64,000 nt of DNA from Phycisphaerae bacterium. Its GTDB lineage: Bacteria; Planctomycetota; Phycisphaerae; UBA1845; UTPLA1. Positions within the stretch are counted from its first letter, which is position 1, and the number at the start of each line of letters is the position of its first letter. The stretch covers positions 62,001 to 126,000 of the forward strand of contig DATEMU010000014.1 of the NCBI GenBank assembly GCA_035275405.1. Direction: 5' to 3'. The notes under the pieces were generated by a model, which was not told the DNA's origin, did not search any database, and worked only from the letters and a program-made list of their open reading frames with translations. Of the stretch, positions 1 through 8,966 are shown piece after piece. Position numbers and translations under genes: made by a program.

Positions 1-880
1 CGAGAATAACTTGTAAACGCACGGTCGCGTCGGCCTTTATCTCTAGCTTCCAATCACTCGCCTTGTAAAGGTCAAAATTTGCGCAGGGATGTTTCTCTCC
101 ATTTCGTGTTCCGGGATAGACGCCTGCGGGCGCCGGCAGCAGGCTTAGCGCGCCTCGCATCGTGCGGAATGTCTCGCGGCTTAGAAACATCCCCACGATG
201 GCAAGCTGCTCCCAGCCCCAGAGGTGGTTCTTGAGATACCCGGCAATCGAGGGCGAGCCGAAGTGCGGCGTACCGATGTAAACAATCTTGTCGATCTTCG
301 GCCAAAGCTGCTGCCCGTGGATCATGAGCGCGGTGCGAATCATAAGCCCACCCATGCTATGACCGACCAAGTGCACCTTTTTTCCATAATCGGCATGGGT
401 CTTAAGAATCACGTCGCGCATGGCGTCGGCCGATGCCCGCAATGACTTGCGCCAGTCGTACGGGAATTGAACGCTCCCGCCAAAGATACCGGCGGACGCC
501 AGCGCCCGGCGGAACGGCTCATAGGACAGATCCACGGCGCCAGGCATGATCTCAGCAAGCTCGTCGACATCGCCTGTACCGTCATCTTTCAACCGGAGCT
601 GGTCAAGCTTGTCGCGGGCCTGCGCGATATCGATCCACCAGACACCGCCCAATCCAATGCTTTGAAGCGTGCTGCCCATTATTCCCGGCGCGAAGACGAT
701 ATTCTTCGGTCCGGCGCTGAGATAATGCGTATCAGGGAGCTGGCCCATCAATTCGCGGAAAGCGGCGGGGCCCATCCACTTCTCGACTGCAGCCTTCGTC
801 TTCGTATCCTTCAAGAGACTGATCCGTCTCTCGTAGTCTGCAACCAGATATTCTTCGAGTAGAGTAAGCGAACGGCCCAT
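1..880 (-). CDS. LCAT/PGAP1-like alpha/beta hydrolase (lipase/acyltransferase), 3' end beyond the window
   Basis: Reading back from an ATG at 880-878 gives 293 uninterrupted residues that run off the left edge, so the C-terminus is missing. An AGGAGG ribosome binding site lies just before the ATG and decides the start. The protein has the lecithin:cholesterol acyltransferase signature PGIMGS (about residues 65-70) and the nucleophile elbow GHSMGG with Ser175; a YIGTPHFGSP segment follows, as in PGAP1/LCAT lipases. The Asp and His of the triad should lie further on. No signal peptide is seen, so a cytoplasmic role on membrane lipid or acyl substrates is inferred. It starts 10 bp after the stop of the CHAT protease gene, so the two are almost certainly co-transcribed. 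Family assignment is fairly secure; substrate is unknown. Confidence 0.85.
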   Translation of the reverse strand, partial: MGRSLTLLEEYLVADYERRISLLKDTKTKAAVEKWMGPAAFRELMGQLPDTHYLSAGPKNIVFAPGIMGSTLQSIGLGGVWWIDIAQARDKLDQLRLKDDGTGDVDELAEIMPGAVDLSYEPFRRALASAGIFGGSVQFPYDWRKSLRASADAMRDVILKTHADYGKKVHLVGHSMGGLMIRTALMIHGQQLWPKIDKIVYIGTPHFGSPSIAGYLKNHLWGWEQLAIVGMFLSRETFRTMRGALSLLPAPAGVYPGTRNGEKHPCANFDLYKASDWKLEIKADATVRLQVIL

Positions 881-890
881 CTTGTCCTCC

Positions 891-3224
891 TTAGTTTCGC
901 AACGCAGTCACTTCCTCCTCGGACGCGAGATACAACTCGTATTGATTGGTCATGCTGTAGAACAACCCACCAATATTCTTGTATTGGGTCCACAGGAACA
1001 TGCGTGCCTGGGTGAGCGCCTCTCCGGCCGCCATCGGCTTTTCATCAACGATGCGGTACAAGAAACGAAAGTACAGCCACGCGAACTTGCTTGCAAGTTT
1101 GATCGGCACTTTTGTTTCGGTGCCAATGAAGGCTCGAATGCCGCGTTGGAAAAAGGAGTCCTCTAGTTCGCTGGCCATATGAGGATCGGCCTGCACAGTC
1201 GTGCATGCATTCGCGAAGACGAGTGGTGCATCCGTAATTTCGGCCTGGGAAAGATCGGCTATCCCAAGAGTGTCTTCAACTTTGGAGGTGTTCCCAAAGC
1301 GCAGAACCGGCTGAGCGCCGTTTCCTACGCTGCAATGACAATAGAAATACAAGACGCCGACGGGAGAGGGCCCCGGTGAGTCCAGTGCGCCCATAATCTG
1401 GCGTTTGAAGTCCGGTTGGGTTCGATCGGGGAAGAGTTGTGATCGCTTCAGTTTTTTGTACTCGCCGGCCTGCCATCCGGATTCGACCGCGACCTCGTCA
1501 TCGGCCTTGTCTCCCCAATAAAGTAGATTCACTGAATGGACCGAATCCATGCCGCCGAGAATGACGGAGCCGTTGTTGACGGGCCAGGAATGCGTGCCAA
1601 TGCGGAATCGCAGACCCAGAAAGTTTTCCGGATTCGCGAACGTCTTACGCATTACGTCCACCGGCTCAGTGTACATCAGCGCCCACGGGACGTGTGCCAC
1701 CCAGCCGGCGCCGCCTTGACTGGTCCAGTGAAAATCGATTCTGCTACCAGGCTTAAGTTTTGCCAGCAGTATCCGGAGTTTCGACTGTTTGTCAAAGCAG
1801 GATTCAAAAAGTCTGTATCCCGCGCTGGCCAGGGCCTGCCATTCTTTGGATTTGAGGACTTCGTCGAACGACTTCTTGTGGGCGGCGTCGGCTTCTTCCG
1901 GGAGCGGTTGCCAACCGTTGCCACGAGCGTAATGTGGCTCCCATTTTCCGCGCTTCGAAAGCCGGCCGAGAATGTCGAAGTGATCGAGATCATTCAAATA
2001 ATCTCCATGCGCCTCTCGGAATTGTTCGAGAGCGTTTCGGACGTTCTGAATCGTACCCGCCACCATGGTATCAAACCCTTTGAAGGACTCTTGAAACTCG
2101 TACTTTTCAACGAGGAACCCCTTCGTCGTGATGTAAGCTGTACCATTGCTGATCGTCACCTGAATGTGCTCGGGCGGCGTCGTCCATTCGTGTGTCGTTC
2201 TGAGATGTGTGTGCAGAATCGTCTTTGCGATTTCATCTGCCGTGACTTTCGGCCCATTTCTCAATCCCACCGACACTTCTCGATAGATTTCGCGAGCGCC
2301 ATTTACGGCGACAGCGTAAATCGTCAGATGCACCTTACCAGGTGTGACGCCAGCACGAAACGCGACCTCTTTCGTCTCGGTGTTCCCCTCTTCCGGAATG
2401 AGCAATTCGAATTCCGTCGTCCAAGTGTTACAGATCTTCCTAGGCTCTAAGGTCGTCGGCGTCGAAATGAACTCGACATCGGCTGACGTGATGACCCAGA
2501 GCGTCTTCAAGCCGCCACTGGGAACATCTTTGATCGCGATATTTCCTCTAGCCAGGTTGACGACGAGCGGCGTCCCGATCCCGAATCGAAGCTTATATTC
2601 CCTTCCCCAGTTGAACACTTGCGCCGACTCGCCCTGAAGAGTGTGCCCGGTGACGAGGATCTCACGGCTCTTAGGCCACTTGAAGATGGCATCAGCAGCA
2701 GCAATTCCGTCACGTCTGCTGAGCAATTCATCGACGTCAATAAAACTACCGCCAATTTCCCTTGCGCCGAACACACGAGATTCCTCGTGTATCTTAATGG
2801 AAGGGCGCAGTGGGTGCATCTTAATGGAAGGGCGCAGTGATCTGGACTTCGGCGGTTGGATCTGCGCCGCAACATTTCGGGCGACCTTCAATGCACGATG
2901 AATTTCCTTTACATGTGTCTTGGAAAGTTTGATTTTTGATGGCTGCCTGGTGAGAACGATTCGAGTGCCCTTGGATATGGTACTGACCAGTTTTTGTCGT
3001 TTAAGAAAGTCGGAGAAATATGGTCTGATGGGGGTAACCTTCAAGCCGAAGCGAATCAGCTTGATCAGATATTTCTCGAAATCGACCCCGAGCTTGTGGC
3101 CAGTCACATTGGGCTGCTCTCGCAGCAACTTCACAAATTCATCCGCATCGGCTCCGACGAGTTTGCGGAGAGAGCCGCTGTGGGAATACAAATGGTCAAA
3201 AAATCTGATATAGTCTTTTGGCAC
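891..3224 (-). CDS. CHAT-domain (caspase-like) protease with N-terminal and beta-sandwich regions
   Basis: 777 residues, starting at GTG with GGAGG six bases upstream. The C-terminal third is a CHAT domain (clan CD peptidase): the histidine is in LYFYCHC (His630) and the cysteine in VFANACTT (Cys674), each after a hydrophobic strand, followed by GIRAFIGTE and a GLFY strand as usual for CHAT. Residues 1-130 are basic and helical and may bind a partner or nucleic acid; about 175-345 look beta-rich. A 9-residue tandem repeat (LRPSIKMHP/LRPSIKIHE) lies near residue 130-147. CHAT proteases in bacteria are often the proteolytic arm of defence or cell-death modules, as in TPR-CHAT of type III-E CRISPR. 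Here the partner is a lipase-like gene just downstream. That the protease acts on or regulates the lipase is inference. Confidence 0.85.
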   Translation of the reverse strand: MPKDYIRFFDHLYSHSGSLRKLVGADADEFVKLLREQPNVTGHKLGVDFEKYLIKLIRFGLKVTPIRPYFSDFLKRQKLVSTISKGTRIVLTRQPSKIKLSKTHVKEIHRALKVARNVAAQIQPPKSRSLRPSIKMHPLRPSIKIHEESRVFGAREIGGSFIDVDELLSRRDGIAAADAIFKWPKSREILVTGHTLQGESAQVFNWGREYKLRFGIGTPLVVNLARGNIAIKDVPSGGLKTLWVITSADVEFISTPTTLEPRKICNTWTTEFELLIPEEGNTETKEVAFRAGVTPGKVHLTIYAVAVNGAREIYREVSVGLRNGPKVTADEIAKTILHTHLRTTHEWTTPPEHIQVTISNGTAYITTKGFLVEKYEFQESFKGFDTMVAGTIQNVRNALEQFREAHGDYLNDLDHFDILGRLSKRGKWEPHYARGNGWQPLPEEADAAHKKSFDEVLKSKEWQALASAGYRLFESCFDKQSKLRILLAKLKPGSRIDFHWTSQGGAGWVAHVPWALMYTEPVDVMRKTFANPENFLGLRFRIGTHSWPVNNGSVILGGMDSVHSVNLLYWGDKADDEVAVESGWQAGEYKKLKRSQLFPDRTQPDFKRQIMGALDSPGPSPVGVLYFYCHCSVGNGAQPVLRFGNTSKVEDTLGIADLSQAEITDAPLVFANACTTVQADPHMASELEDSFFQRGIRAFIGTETKVPIKLASKFAWLYFRFLYRIVDEKPMAAGEALTQARMFLWTQYKNIGGLFYSMTNQYELYLASEEEVTALRN
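2791..2840. repeat. 27-bp in-frame tandem duplication inside the CHAT gene
   Basis: The sequence starting ATCTTAATGGAAGGGCGCAG at 2791 recurs at 2818, a period of 27 bp, giving two copies of a 9-residue unit in the linker before the beta-rich region. The near identity of the copies indicates a recent slippage event. Confidence 0.85.
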
Positions 3225-3410
3225 GTGCTGCCTCCAGAATTGGTGGCGAGTTTCGGCGCTGAGCGAGAGAAATTACCCCGAGAAGCGGCCGAGGGCAAGA
3301 GACGTTTCAGTAACAACAGGAGGGGTACGCCCTCGCCTTGGCCTGGGCTCGACAGTCAAAGCCGCATCGCGGACGGGGGAAAGCCACCGGATAGGTTTGG
3401 GAATCTCGGC

Positions 3411-3893
3411 TCATGAGTCGATCGGGGTTTCAAGGACGACCGGTGTCCCGCACTCCGAGCAGACAACGTGATCCGCCCCGCATAGGTCGTACTCGCACTT
3501 CGGGCACATCCAGGGTGGCGGACGCCTCGACCAGAACCATTCCAGAAACACGAAAACAACCGTGAGGAAGACCGTCGGGAGTCCGAAGGGTATGAACAGC
3601 GCCCCGGCACTCATTCGTTGCGGCAGACGGAACCAGTATATCACTCGGGTAACAACGCCTCGGTCGGGGATGTCCGCGTCCGCCAGCCGGAAGCCCATGT
3701 GGATCGGCGCGGGCGCGCCCTGGATCAGCAGCCCCCCGCCGATGAAAAAGACCTGCCTCTTGGCCCCCATGTAGGCCGGGGCCGTCCAGAAGCTGAGTAG
3801 GCTCCCCATCGCCAACAAGGCGCAGAACGCCAGACCGGCCAGGCATAGCCGCCGGCGTCTGCGGAGTTTGTCGGGGTCCACGGTTTTGGCCAC
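3411..3893 (-). CDS. Small membrane protein with C-terminal zinc ribbon
   Basis: 160 residues beginning at GTG (MAKTVD). A basic N-terminus precedes one hydrophobic helix (about residues 15-35); a second helix lies at about 104-122. The last 40 residues contain CPKCEYDLCG...CSECG, a four-cysteine zinc ribbon that should bind one zinc. The same architecture (membrane helices plus a CxxCxYDL/NL...CPECG tail) occurs three more times at 17.1-20.1 kb, so this is a lineage-specific family. Function is unknown; the ribbon would face the cytoplasm if the basic N-terminus is cytoplasmic and two helices span the membrane. The gene lies 186 bp upstream of the CHAT gene on the same strand, so co-transcription is possible but not shown. 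Confidence 0.75.
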   Translation of the reverse strand: MAKTVDPDKLRRRRRLCLAGLAFCALLAMGSLLSFWTAPAYMGAKRQVFFIGGGLLIQGAPAPIHMGFRLADADIPDRGVVTRVIYWFRLPQRMSAGALFIPFGLPTVFLTVVFVFLEWFWSRRPPPWMCPKCEYDLCGADHVVCSECGTPVVLETPIDS

Positions 3894-3942
3894 GGTGGTA
3901 TGATACCGAACACCGGCTGGCCTCTTTACCTACAAAAAGTGC

Positions 3943-4179
3943 ATGTGCGGACGCGTCACGATCACCAAGACAAAAGAGGAGTTGGCTATCCGGAGCTTCG
4001 GCTACAACACCGGCCGTGCGTTCTACTGCGATTTCACGCTTGGGCTCTTGATGATTTGCGTCGACGCCGTGGACACGTTCGACGGGCACGAGTTCATCGT
4101 CCGCGCCCCAGCCAACGGCGAGTACGAGGCGGTTTGTGCGATGGCCAAAGCTGTCGGCATTGAGTTGGATGACGGGTAA
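3943..4179 (+). CDS. Small hypothetical protein with an SRAP-like N-terminus
   Basis: 78 residues. The start MCGRVTITKTKEELA strongly resembles the beginning of SRAP/HMCES (YedK) proteins, in which Cys2 is the catalytic residue that crosslinks abasic DNA. The similarity then stops: the rest (from about residue 18) does not continue as SRAP and the frame closes at 78 residues against about 220 for the family. No continuation is seen in the other two frames, so it is not a simple frameshift. It may be an unrelated small protein with a chance N-terminus, or a chimeric remnant. No clear ribosome binding site is visible. Low-to-moderate confidence that it is expressed. Confidence 0.4.
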   Translation: MCGRVTITKTKEELAIRSFGYNTGRAFYCDFTLGLLMICVDAVDTFDGHEFIVRAPANGEYEAVCAMAKAVGIELDDG

Positions 4180-4375
4180 TCGCCGTGCATTCCCGTCTGT
4201 GGTGCGCAGGGCAACTGCAATCCAGGGGCGCTCCCGCGTATCGAGCGCGGTGGGAGAAAAAGCGTGCGGAATAGATTGCAGCAGGAATCCTGTCCTATGG
4301 AGAGGGAGCCTGGACTGAAAACGAAACGTCTTGCGAGCCATACAGTGCATGGGCACAATCCGAGCTAGTTGAAAG

Positions 4376-7300
4376 GTGAAACAGTTTCGTGCGATCTATG
4401 AACGCTGGCCGGACTTCCGAGAGAGGCTCCCAGAGGTCTGGGCGGCGCTGCGCGACACCAGCGTACCAGCATGGTCACGCCTGAGATGTGCATGGCGAAC
4501 TGCGGCGCGTCCCCTTCTGGACCGAACGGAATGGCTATCGTCGTGCACCGACTCGCTTCGGGATATCCGCTTTCGTCGGCAAAGGGCAGTGCGAACTACC
4601 GCCGCAGAGCGCTTCCATCGTCGTCTTCACGCCCTGCACACGATAGAGCGAAGTTCAGTCCTCGGTGCCAGTGTGTTCGTGCTGTGTGTCGGACTATCGG
4701 CAGCGATCGGCGCGGCATTTGCCGACGGTGCGACTTCCGATCACTTGTCCGACCTTGCCGGAACGCTGGTCACGACTGCCGAGGTGGTGGGCGGCGCAGC
4801 CGGAATCCTGTTCGCTGTCATCGTGTTTGGCATTCAGTACCACGGTGAGAAGCTCGACAAGGCCGCGTTTCTCGTTCGCTACCTGCGCCGACGCGAGGGG
4901 CTGATTCCCATCGCCGCCTTCACTCTTGGTGTCGTTGCGGCCAATGTAGTTGTGTCCTTGATATGCCCGCTCGGCCTGCCTCGCGCAGCAGTGCCGATGG
5001 CGATTCTGGATGTGCCTCTTGTGCTGTTAGTGTTGTGGCTCGTTTTGTGGCTGCTCCACCGGATGACGACTAGCGTTTCAGACGACTTCGTAATGTTGTT
5101 GACGCCGAGCCTCACTTGGGAGTACGACCGGGCGCTGGACGAAGACATCCACCACGCACGGCAACGCAAAGTGTTCGAGGAGGCTGTCGAAGACGCAGGG
5201 ATGAGGTATTCCACGGTCGGCGGCTTCACTAGCGTCGATCCGGTCGCTCCGGTCAAGCTGAGTCTGGATGGCCGTGGCTCCGTCGTGGACGTGAACCTCA
5301 CGGCGCTGAGGTTACTGGGCGATCACATCCGGTCGGTATGCCCCGACCACGACGCAAAGCTATGTATCGGCCCCGGCGATGTGGTCGACAACACAGTCGC
5401 GCTGGTGCTGTCGCCGAGCCGAGATGACCAGGGTCGTCGGAAACAGGATGTCGTCGCGCCCGGCGAGGAAGTTGTCGAGGTGATACGGAAAAATTTGCGA
5501 GCCGTCTTTCGCCTCGGGTCGGCGCGAAGGCGCGATGTCGTCGATGTTCTCTCCCGATTCGAGGATGTGCTTGTGAGCTATTCGAGGCACGACTCCTCAG
5601 AGCAATTGGAACGCGGGCTTGAGATTCAAGAGGCGCTCGTGAAGCGCGGGCTGGCTCGCGCGGATGCCGTGGCCGGACAGTTCTCGATGCACCGCGAGCG
5701 CCTGCCTGACTTTCTCGCTGGGTTCAACTTCTTCAATATGGCTCAGCACTCCGTGGCATCCGGTGATCGTGAAAAGGTATCCGCTCTTCTCACCTTTTCC
5801 TGCCGGATGATGGATCTGGCCGTTCAGCACTTGCATCCGGGGCTGTATCACCGCGCAGGTGAGATTATTGTCGCCGTCTACTACCAGGCCATCGAGGGAA
5901 CGGAGCTTGCCGACTATGTAGGCGACTACCTCGATAATGTGGTTCTCATGTCCCTCGGTGCCCAGTTCGAATACGCCCATTCCTCGTGGCGATCTGATCC
6001 TCCAACGATCGCATCGCAGATGCCCGTCCTGATGGTCGATCTTGCTTGGCGGCTGGAACTCATGCGAGCCGGGCTAGAAGCGGGTCGCACAAAGGACGCC
6101 GTGAACTTCCAGGATCGGCTGTTCCGGTGGGATGAACACACAGGGAGGCGATTTGCTGTTCCACACGAGGAGTCGAACGTTCCGCCGGAGCTGCGCGAAG
6201 CAAGCGACGTCATGAGCTATGCCACGCTCATCACGGCAGGGTGGTGCCTTCACCTCGTTGAGACTAGGAGCGAACGCACCGACGCCGCCAAAGCTGTGTT
6301 CCAACGGTGCGCCGCCGACCTCGGATCGCGCGAGCATCTGCTGCGGCTTTGGGAAACCGTTCGCAGCAAGCCGTTCACGGGTCGGCCTCCGGACGATCCG
6401 TTCGGCGTGACTCGATGGACAAGCCCCTCAGTTGGGCGCGCAGGCGTTACAATAGCGTATGGAGTCTCCGACGCATGGATCGAACGCGGATTCATGGCGC
6501 TGATGCTGGCTCGCCCGTCGTCACCCAAGTACGAAGCGCCGGATGCGATGGGCGCCTGTCCACCATTTCGGCACAAGTCCCCCGATGAAGTCAAGCAAGT
6601 AGCCGATTCGATCCTCGCCAACGATTCCGTGCGGAAGGAGTTGCTCAACATCGCGGACGAGAATCGCGATGAGACTGTCAATGCCGTCGTTGCCCTGTTC
6701 GCGGAGCGGCTCCGGCTGTTCAAGCTCGACCGCCTCGCCGCCGTGGTTGCGGCCCCCCTACTTGACGAGCATCGCGTCCGGCTCCACGCGGAGAACGCCA
6801 AGGAGCTGGAGAATGATTATGGGCTGCGAAGCACACTTGCGAAGCTAGGAGGCCTTCAAGCTGAATCGCGGGCGTGGTTCCTGCCGCGTATCCAATACGG
6901 CGTGTGGCTACAGAAGGATTCGGTTGTGCGCTGCCGGGAACATCCGATGGAATTCGCACCCCTCATCGCCAGAAGCATCCAAGAGCGTGAGAATACGCGG
7001 GTCACCCACGCGGCTGAACGGATTGCCACACCGACGACCACAATCCACAGGCTCGCTGAACTTGCAGACGCGGTGCGCGATGCAATTGCGAGGTCGAGGA
7101 GGACAACGAAGAATCCGATCCTTGTGTTCCTACCACACGAGCACCGCCTCCTTGAGGCAATCTTTGGCCAGCGTGGATGGCGACTGCCAAGCCGCCGCAA
7201 TCTTGGAGACAACCACATCGGTGACTGGGAGGGGTGCCATCTGCTACGGTTTCCGTATATCGATCCTTCATCGGTCGTGATTGTGGATGGGCTTGCTTTC

Positions 7301-7693
7301 TACGGGAAGATTATGGAAAGCACCGACGTAAGGCTCAATTTCGACATCACTAATCCCCACAAGGCGACACACGACGAGGTACTGCGTCAAGCACAATCCG
7401 AGAGCGACCCGACGAAGATTCCCGACGCTGACACGATCACCGTCCTCGCGACTGCTCGATATTCTGCGGACATTGGCCTGCATAACCCACATGCAGCGCT
7501 CCGCGTGGACCTCGACCTAACGCGGATCGGTTTCGCGATGATCAAGGGCGAAAATACCTATCACCGTCCAGATTGCACGTTGCTCGCGGGCATCGAGGGT
7601 GGAATCATGCATACCCTTGCTCACCGCCTCCCCTCCGAAAACGAACCTCGAACGCCTTGCGAACACTGCCGACCAAACGATTGGGATGAGTAG
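4376..7693 (+). CDS. Large four-helix membrane protein with Ada-like zinc-binding C-terminus
   Basis: 1105 residues from a GTG start. Four predicted transmembrane helices cluster at about residues 94-115, 134-154, 175-197 and 205-228, in an arrangement reminiscent of DUF2254-type membrane proteins (weak resemblance, from memory). A long, mostly helical soluble region follows (about 240-950). The last 45 residues hold YHRPDC and, 27 residues on, TPCEHCRP: His1063, Cys1067, Cys1095 and Cys1098. This matches the spacing style of Ada-type zinc-binding modules (a YHxxxC...PCxxCRP motif). The segment before it (about 950-1060) looks like a compact beta-rich domain. I recognise no catalytic motif. 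It stands alone on its strand in the putative genomic island, so an accessory, possibly defensive, role is conceivable but unsupported by homology. Confidence 0.75.
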   Translation: MKQFRAIYERWPDFRERLPEVWAALRDTSVPAWSRLRCAWRTAARPLLDRTEWLSSCTDSLRDIRFRRQRAVRTTAAERFHRRLHALHTIERSSVLGASVFVLCVGLSAAIGAAFADGATSDHLSDLAGTLVTTAEVVGGAAGILFAVIVFGIQYHGEKLDKAAFLVRYLRRREGLIPIAAFTLGVVAANVVVSLICPLGLPRAAVPMAILDVPLVLLVLWLVLWLLHRMTTSVSDDFVMLLTPSLTWEYDRALDEDIHHARQRKVFEEAVEDAGMRYSTVGGFTSVDPVAPVKLSLDGRGSVVDVNLTALRLLGDHIRSVCPDHDAKLCIGPGDVVDNTVALVLSPSRDDQGRRKQDVVAPGEEVVEVIRKNLRAVFRLGSARRRDVVDVLSRFEDVLVSYSRHDSSEQLERGLEIQEALVKRGLARADAVAGQFSMHRERLPDFLAGFNFFNMAQHSVASGDREKVSALLTFSCRMMDLAVQHLHPGLYHRAGEIIVAVYYQAIEGTELADYVGDYLDNVVLMSLGAQFEYAHSSWRSDPPTIASQMPVLMVDLAWRLELMRAGLEAGRTKDAVNFQDRLFRWDEHTGRRFAVPHEESNVPPELREASDVMSYATLITAGWCLHLVETRSERTDAAKAVFQRCAADLGSREHLLRLWETVRSKPFTGRPPDDPFGVTRWTSPSVGRAGVTIAYGVSDAWIERGFMALMLARPSSPKYEAPDAMGACPPFRHKSPDEVKQVADSILANDSVRKELLNIADENRDETVNAVVALFAERLRLFKLDRLAAVVAAPLLDEHRVRLHAENAKELENDYGLRSTLAKLGGLQAESRAWFLPRIQYGVWLQKDSVVRCREHPMEFAPLIARSIQERENTRVTHAAERIATPTTTIHRLAELADAVRDAIARSRRTTKNPILVFLPHEHRLLEAIFGQRGWRLPSRRNLGDNHIGDWEGCHLLRFPYIDPSSVVIVDGLAFYGKIMESTDVRLNFDITNPHKATHDEVLRQAQSESDPTKIPDADTITVLATARYSADIGLHNPHAALRVDLDLTRIGFAMIKGENTYHRPDCTLLAGIEGGIMHTLAHRLPSENEPRTPCEHCRPNDWDE

Positions 7694-7784
7694 GCCGAAT
7701 GCGAGATGCGCCAAGAGTATGCTGCAGAACGGTGAGTAAGAGCATCTGCGAGATCCGCATGAGATTTCTCTTTAACGGTGCACA

Positions 7785-8534
7785 GTGTCCGACAGTCACG
7801 ATCCTACAACAACCGTAATCTCGTTACGCAAGATCGCTGCCTCGTTCCGCGAGGTGCCAACCCCTCCAATTGGTCAGCATGAGATGTTTGTATGGGTTGA
7901 ACTTGATTATTGGAAACTCCTGAGTAACGCCGGCGAACTAATGATTGAGGCATATCGAAATGGATGGCTTCCAAGCTGGCCGGAGCTTAATGATGCAATC
8001 GCCGAGAACCTAACTAGTCGGGACTTGTTCATCGCCGCTGCCGGGCCAGAACTGATGCCAACCGCCGGGCCGACCCTAAATAGAGTGCACTATGATAGCG
8101 CCGCACAAAAGGCAGGAGCTGTTTGCCAATTGTTTTCTCGTGTGGGGATACTGCCATACAGCGGGTTGCAAACAATTGAGCGATACGCAAGGGCATGTGA
8201 AGGGTTAGCCAACCTCATCGAGTCAACGCACGACGCGATAAATACTCTACAACAGCCAGGCACGCTGCCGACTCGGGCTCCACAGGACGCCAAAGCTCCT
8301 GTGCTTTTGGCCGACGACAAAAGGGACTGGTTTACTGTCACCCATGCTGCCGAACTCCTCATGAAAGACATACCAGAACTGACCCTAGAGAAGGCGAAGA
8401 GCCGCGTTTCCAAAGCCGCTGGCGAGAAGAAATTCGTGACGAACGGAAAGGGCCGCGCACGCCGCATCGAGACCATCAGTTTTAAGGCGTGGCGATTGGA
8501 TCAGCGAGATCGCGATCTCGATAGTGATCATTGA
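7785..8534 (+). CDS. Hypothetical protein, possible winged-helix/HTH C-terminus
   Basis: 249 residues beginning at GTG. I do not recognise the family. The N-terminal 160 residues are helical without signal peptide or membrane segments. The C-terminal region from about residue 190 (DWFTVTHAAELLMKDIP, then an Arg/Lys-rich stretch GKGRARRIETISF) looks like an excisionase/MerR-type helix-turn-helix followed by a wing, so DNA binding is plausible. Base composition is visibly less GC-rich than the genes right of 9 kb. It is the last gene before the tRNA-Gly 3' fragment at 8696, the position where recombination-directionality or regulatory genes of integrated elements often lie. That role is inference. 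Confidence 0.6.
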   Translation: MSDSHDPTTTVISLRKIAASFREVPTPPIGQHEMFVWVELDYWKLLSNAGELMIEAYRNGWLPSWPELNDAIAENLTSRDLFIAAAGPELMPTAGPTLNRVHYDSAAQKAGAVCQLFSRVGILPYSGLQTIERYARACEGLANLIESTHDAINTLQQPGTLPTRAPQDAKAPVLLADDKRDWFTVTHAAELLMKDIPELTLEKAKSRVSKAAGEKKFVTNGKGRARRIETISFKAWRLDQRDRDLDSDH

Positions 8535-8695
8535 ACGCAAAAGTCGCTACGACGAGCAACTTGCGCGGTTTCGCGCGGTCTCCACCGCGCAAAGCGACCC
8601 AAACTGGCACAAATCACAACACAACTCGCAAACCTTGCAATTTACAAACCGCGTTGGTATCGTTGCTTGCGCGTTTCAGGCTCCGGCGGGGGCGG

Positions 8696-8737
8696 TTCCC
8701 AAGCTGGACGTCGTGGGTTCGAATCCCATCGCCCGCT
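8696..8737 (+). other. 3' half of tRNA-Gly(CCC): attachment-site scar of an integrated element
   Basis: The sequence runs from the anticodon loop (TTCCCAA, anticodon CCC) through GCTGG (3' anticodon strand), the variable loop, a T-arm GTGGGTTCGAATCCCAT, and the 3' acceptor strand CGCCCGC with discriminator T at 8737. No CCA is encoded. The bases before TTCCCAA do not pair as the 5' anticodon strand (CCAGC would be needed), and no D-arm or GCGGGCG 5' acceptor is found, so this is not a functional tRNA. Such 3' tRNA segments are the classic att core left at one end of an element integrated in a tRNA gene. The surrounding stretch 8535-8966 holds no convincing gene; short frames across it are translations of the tRNA remnant. 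Confidence 0.7.
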
Positions 8738-8966
8738 GTTAACCCAAGCTAGTCAGTCGATTACGAACAACGACCAATCCTCGTTGGGTCGAACCAGGGA
8801 GGAAAATCGATCCCTTCTGATCGCCATAAGCCCTTTTGTGGCGATATTTGTCTCTCCGAACCGCCAGTAAACCGCCAGGAATTCACGACTTCCATTGGGG
8901 CGGGTGACCGAGCGCGATAGAATCACCAAAGTCGTGTGTAAGCGCTTTTTTTCCCGGAGTCAGACT

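Noticed and set aside
3430-4356. 308-residue minus-strand frame overlapping the zinc-ribbon gene
   Set aside because: Conflicts with the better-supported 160-residue frame that holds the zinc ribbon.
8696-8737. Functional tRNA-Gly gene
   Set aside because: The 5' half, D-arm and pairing anticodon strand are missing, so only an att-type fragment is claimed.
8524-8742. Short frames ending in sequences like VGSNPIARC or GFESHRPL
   Set aside because: They are translations of the tRNA T-arm in the tRNA-Gly fragment, a common false gene call.
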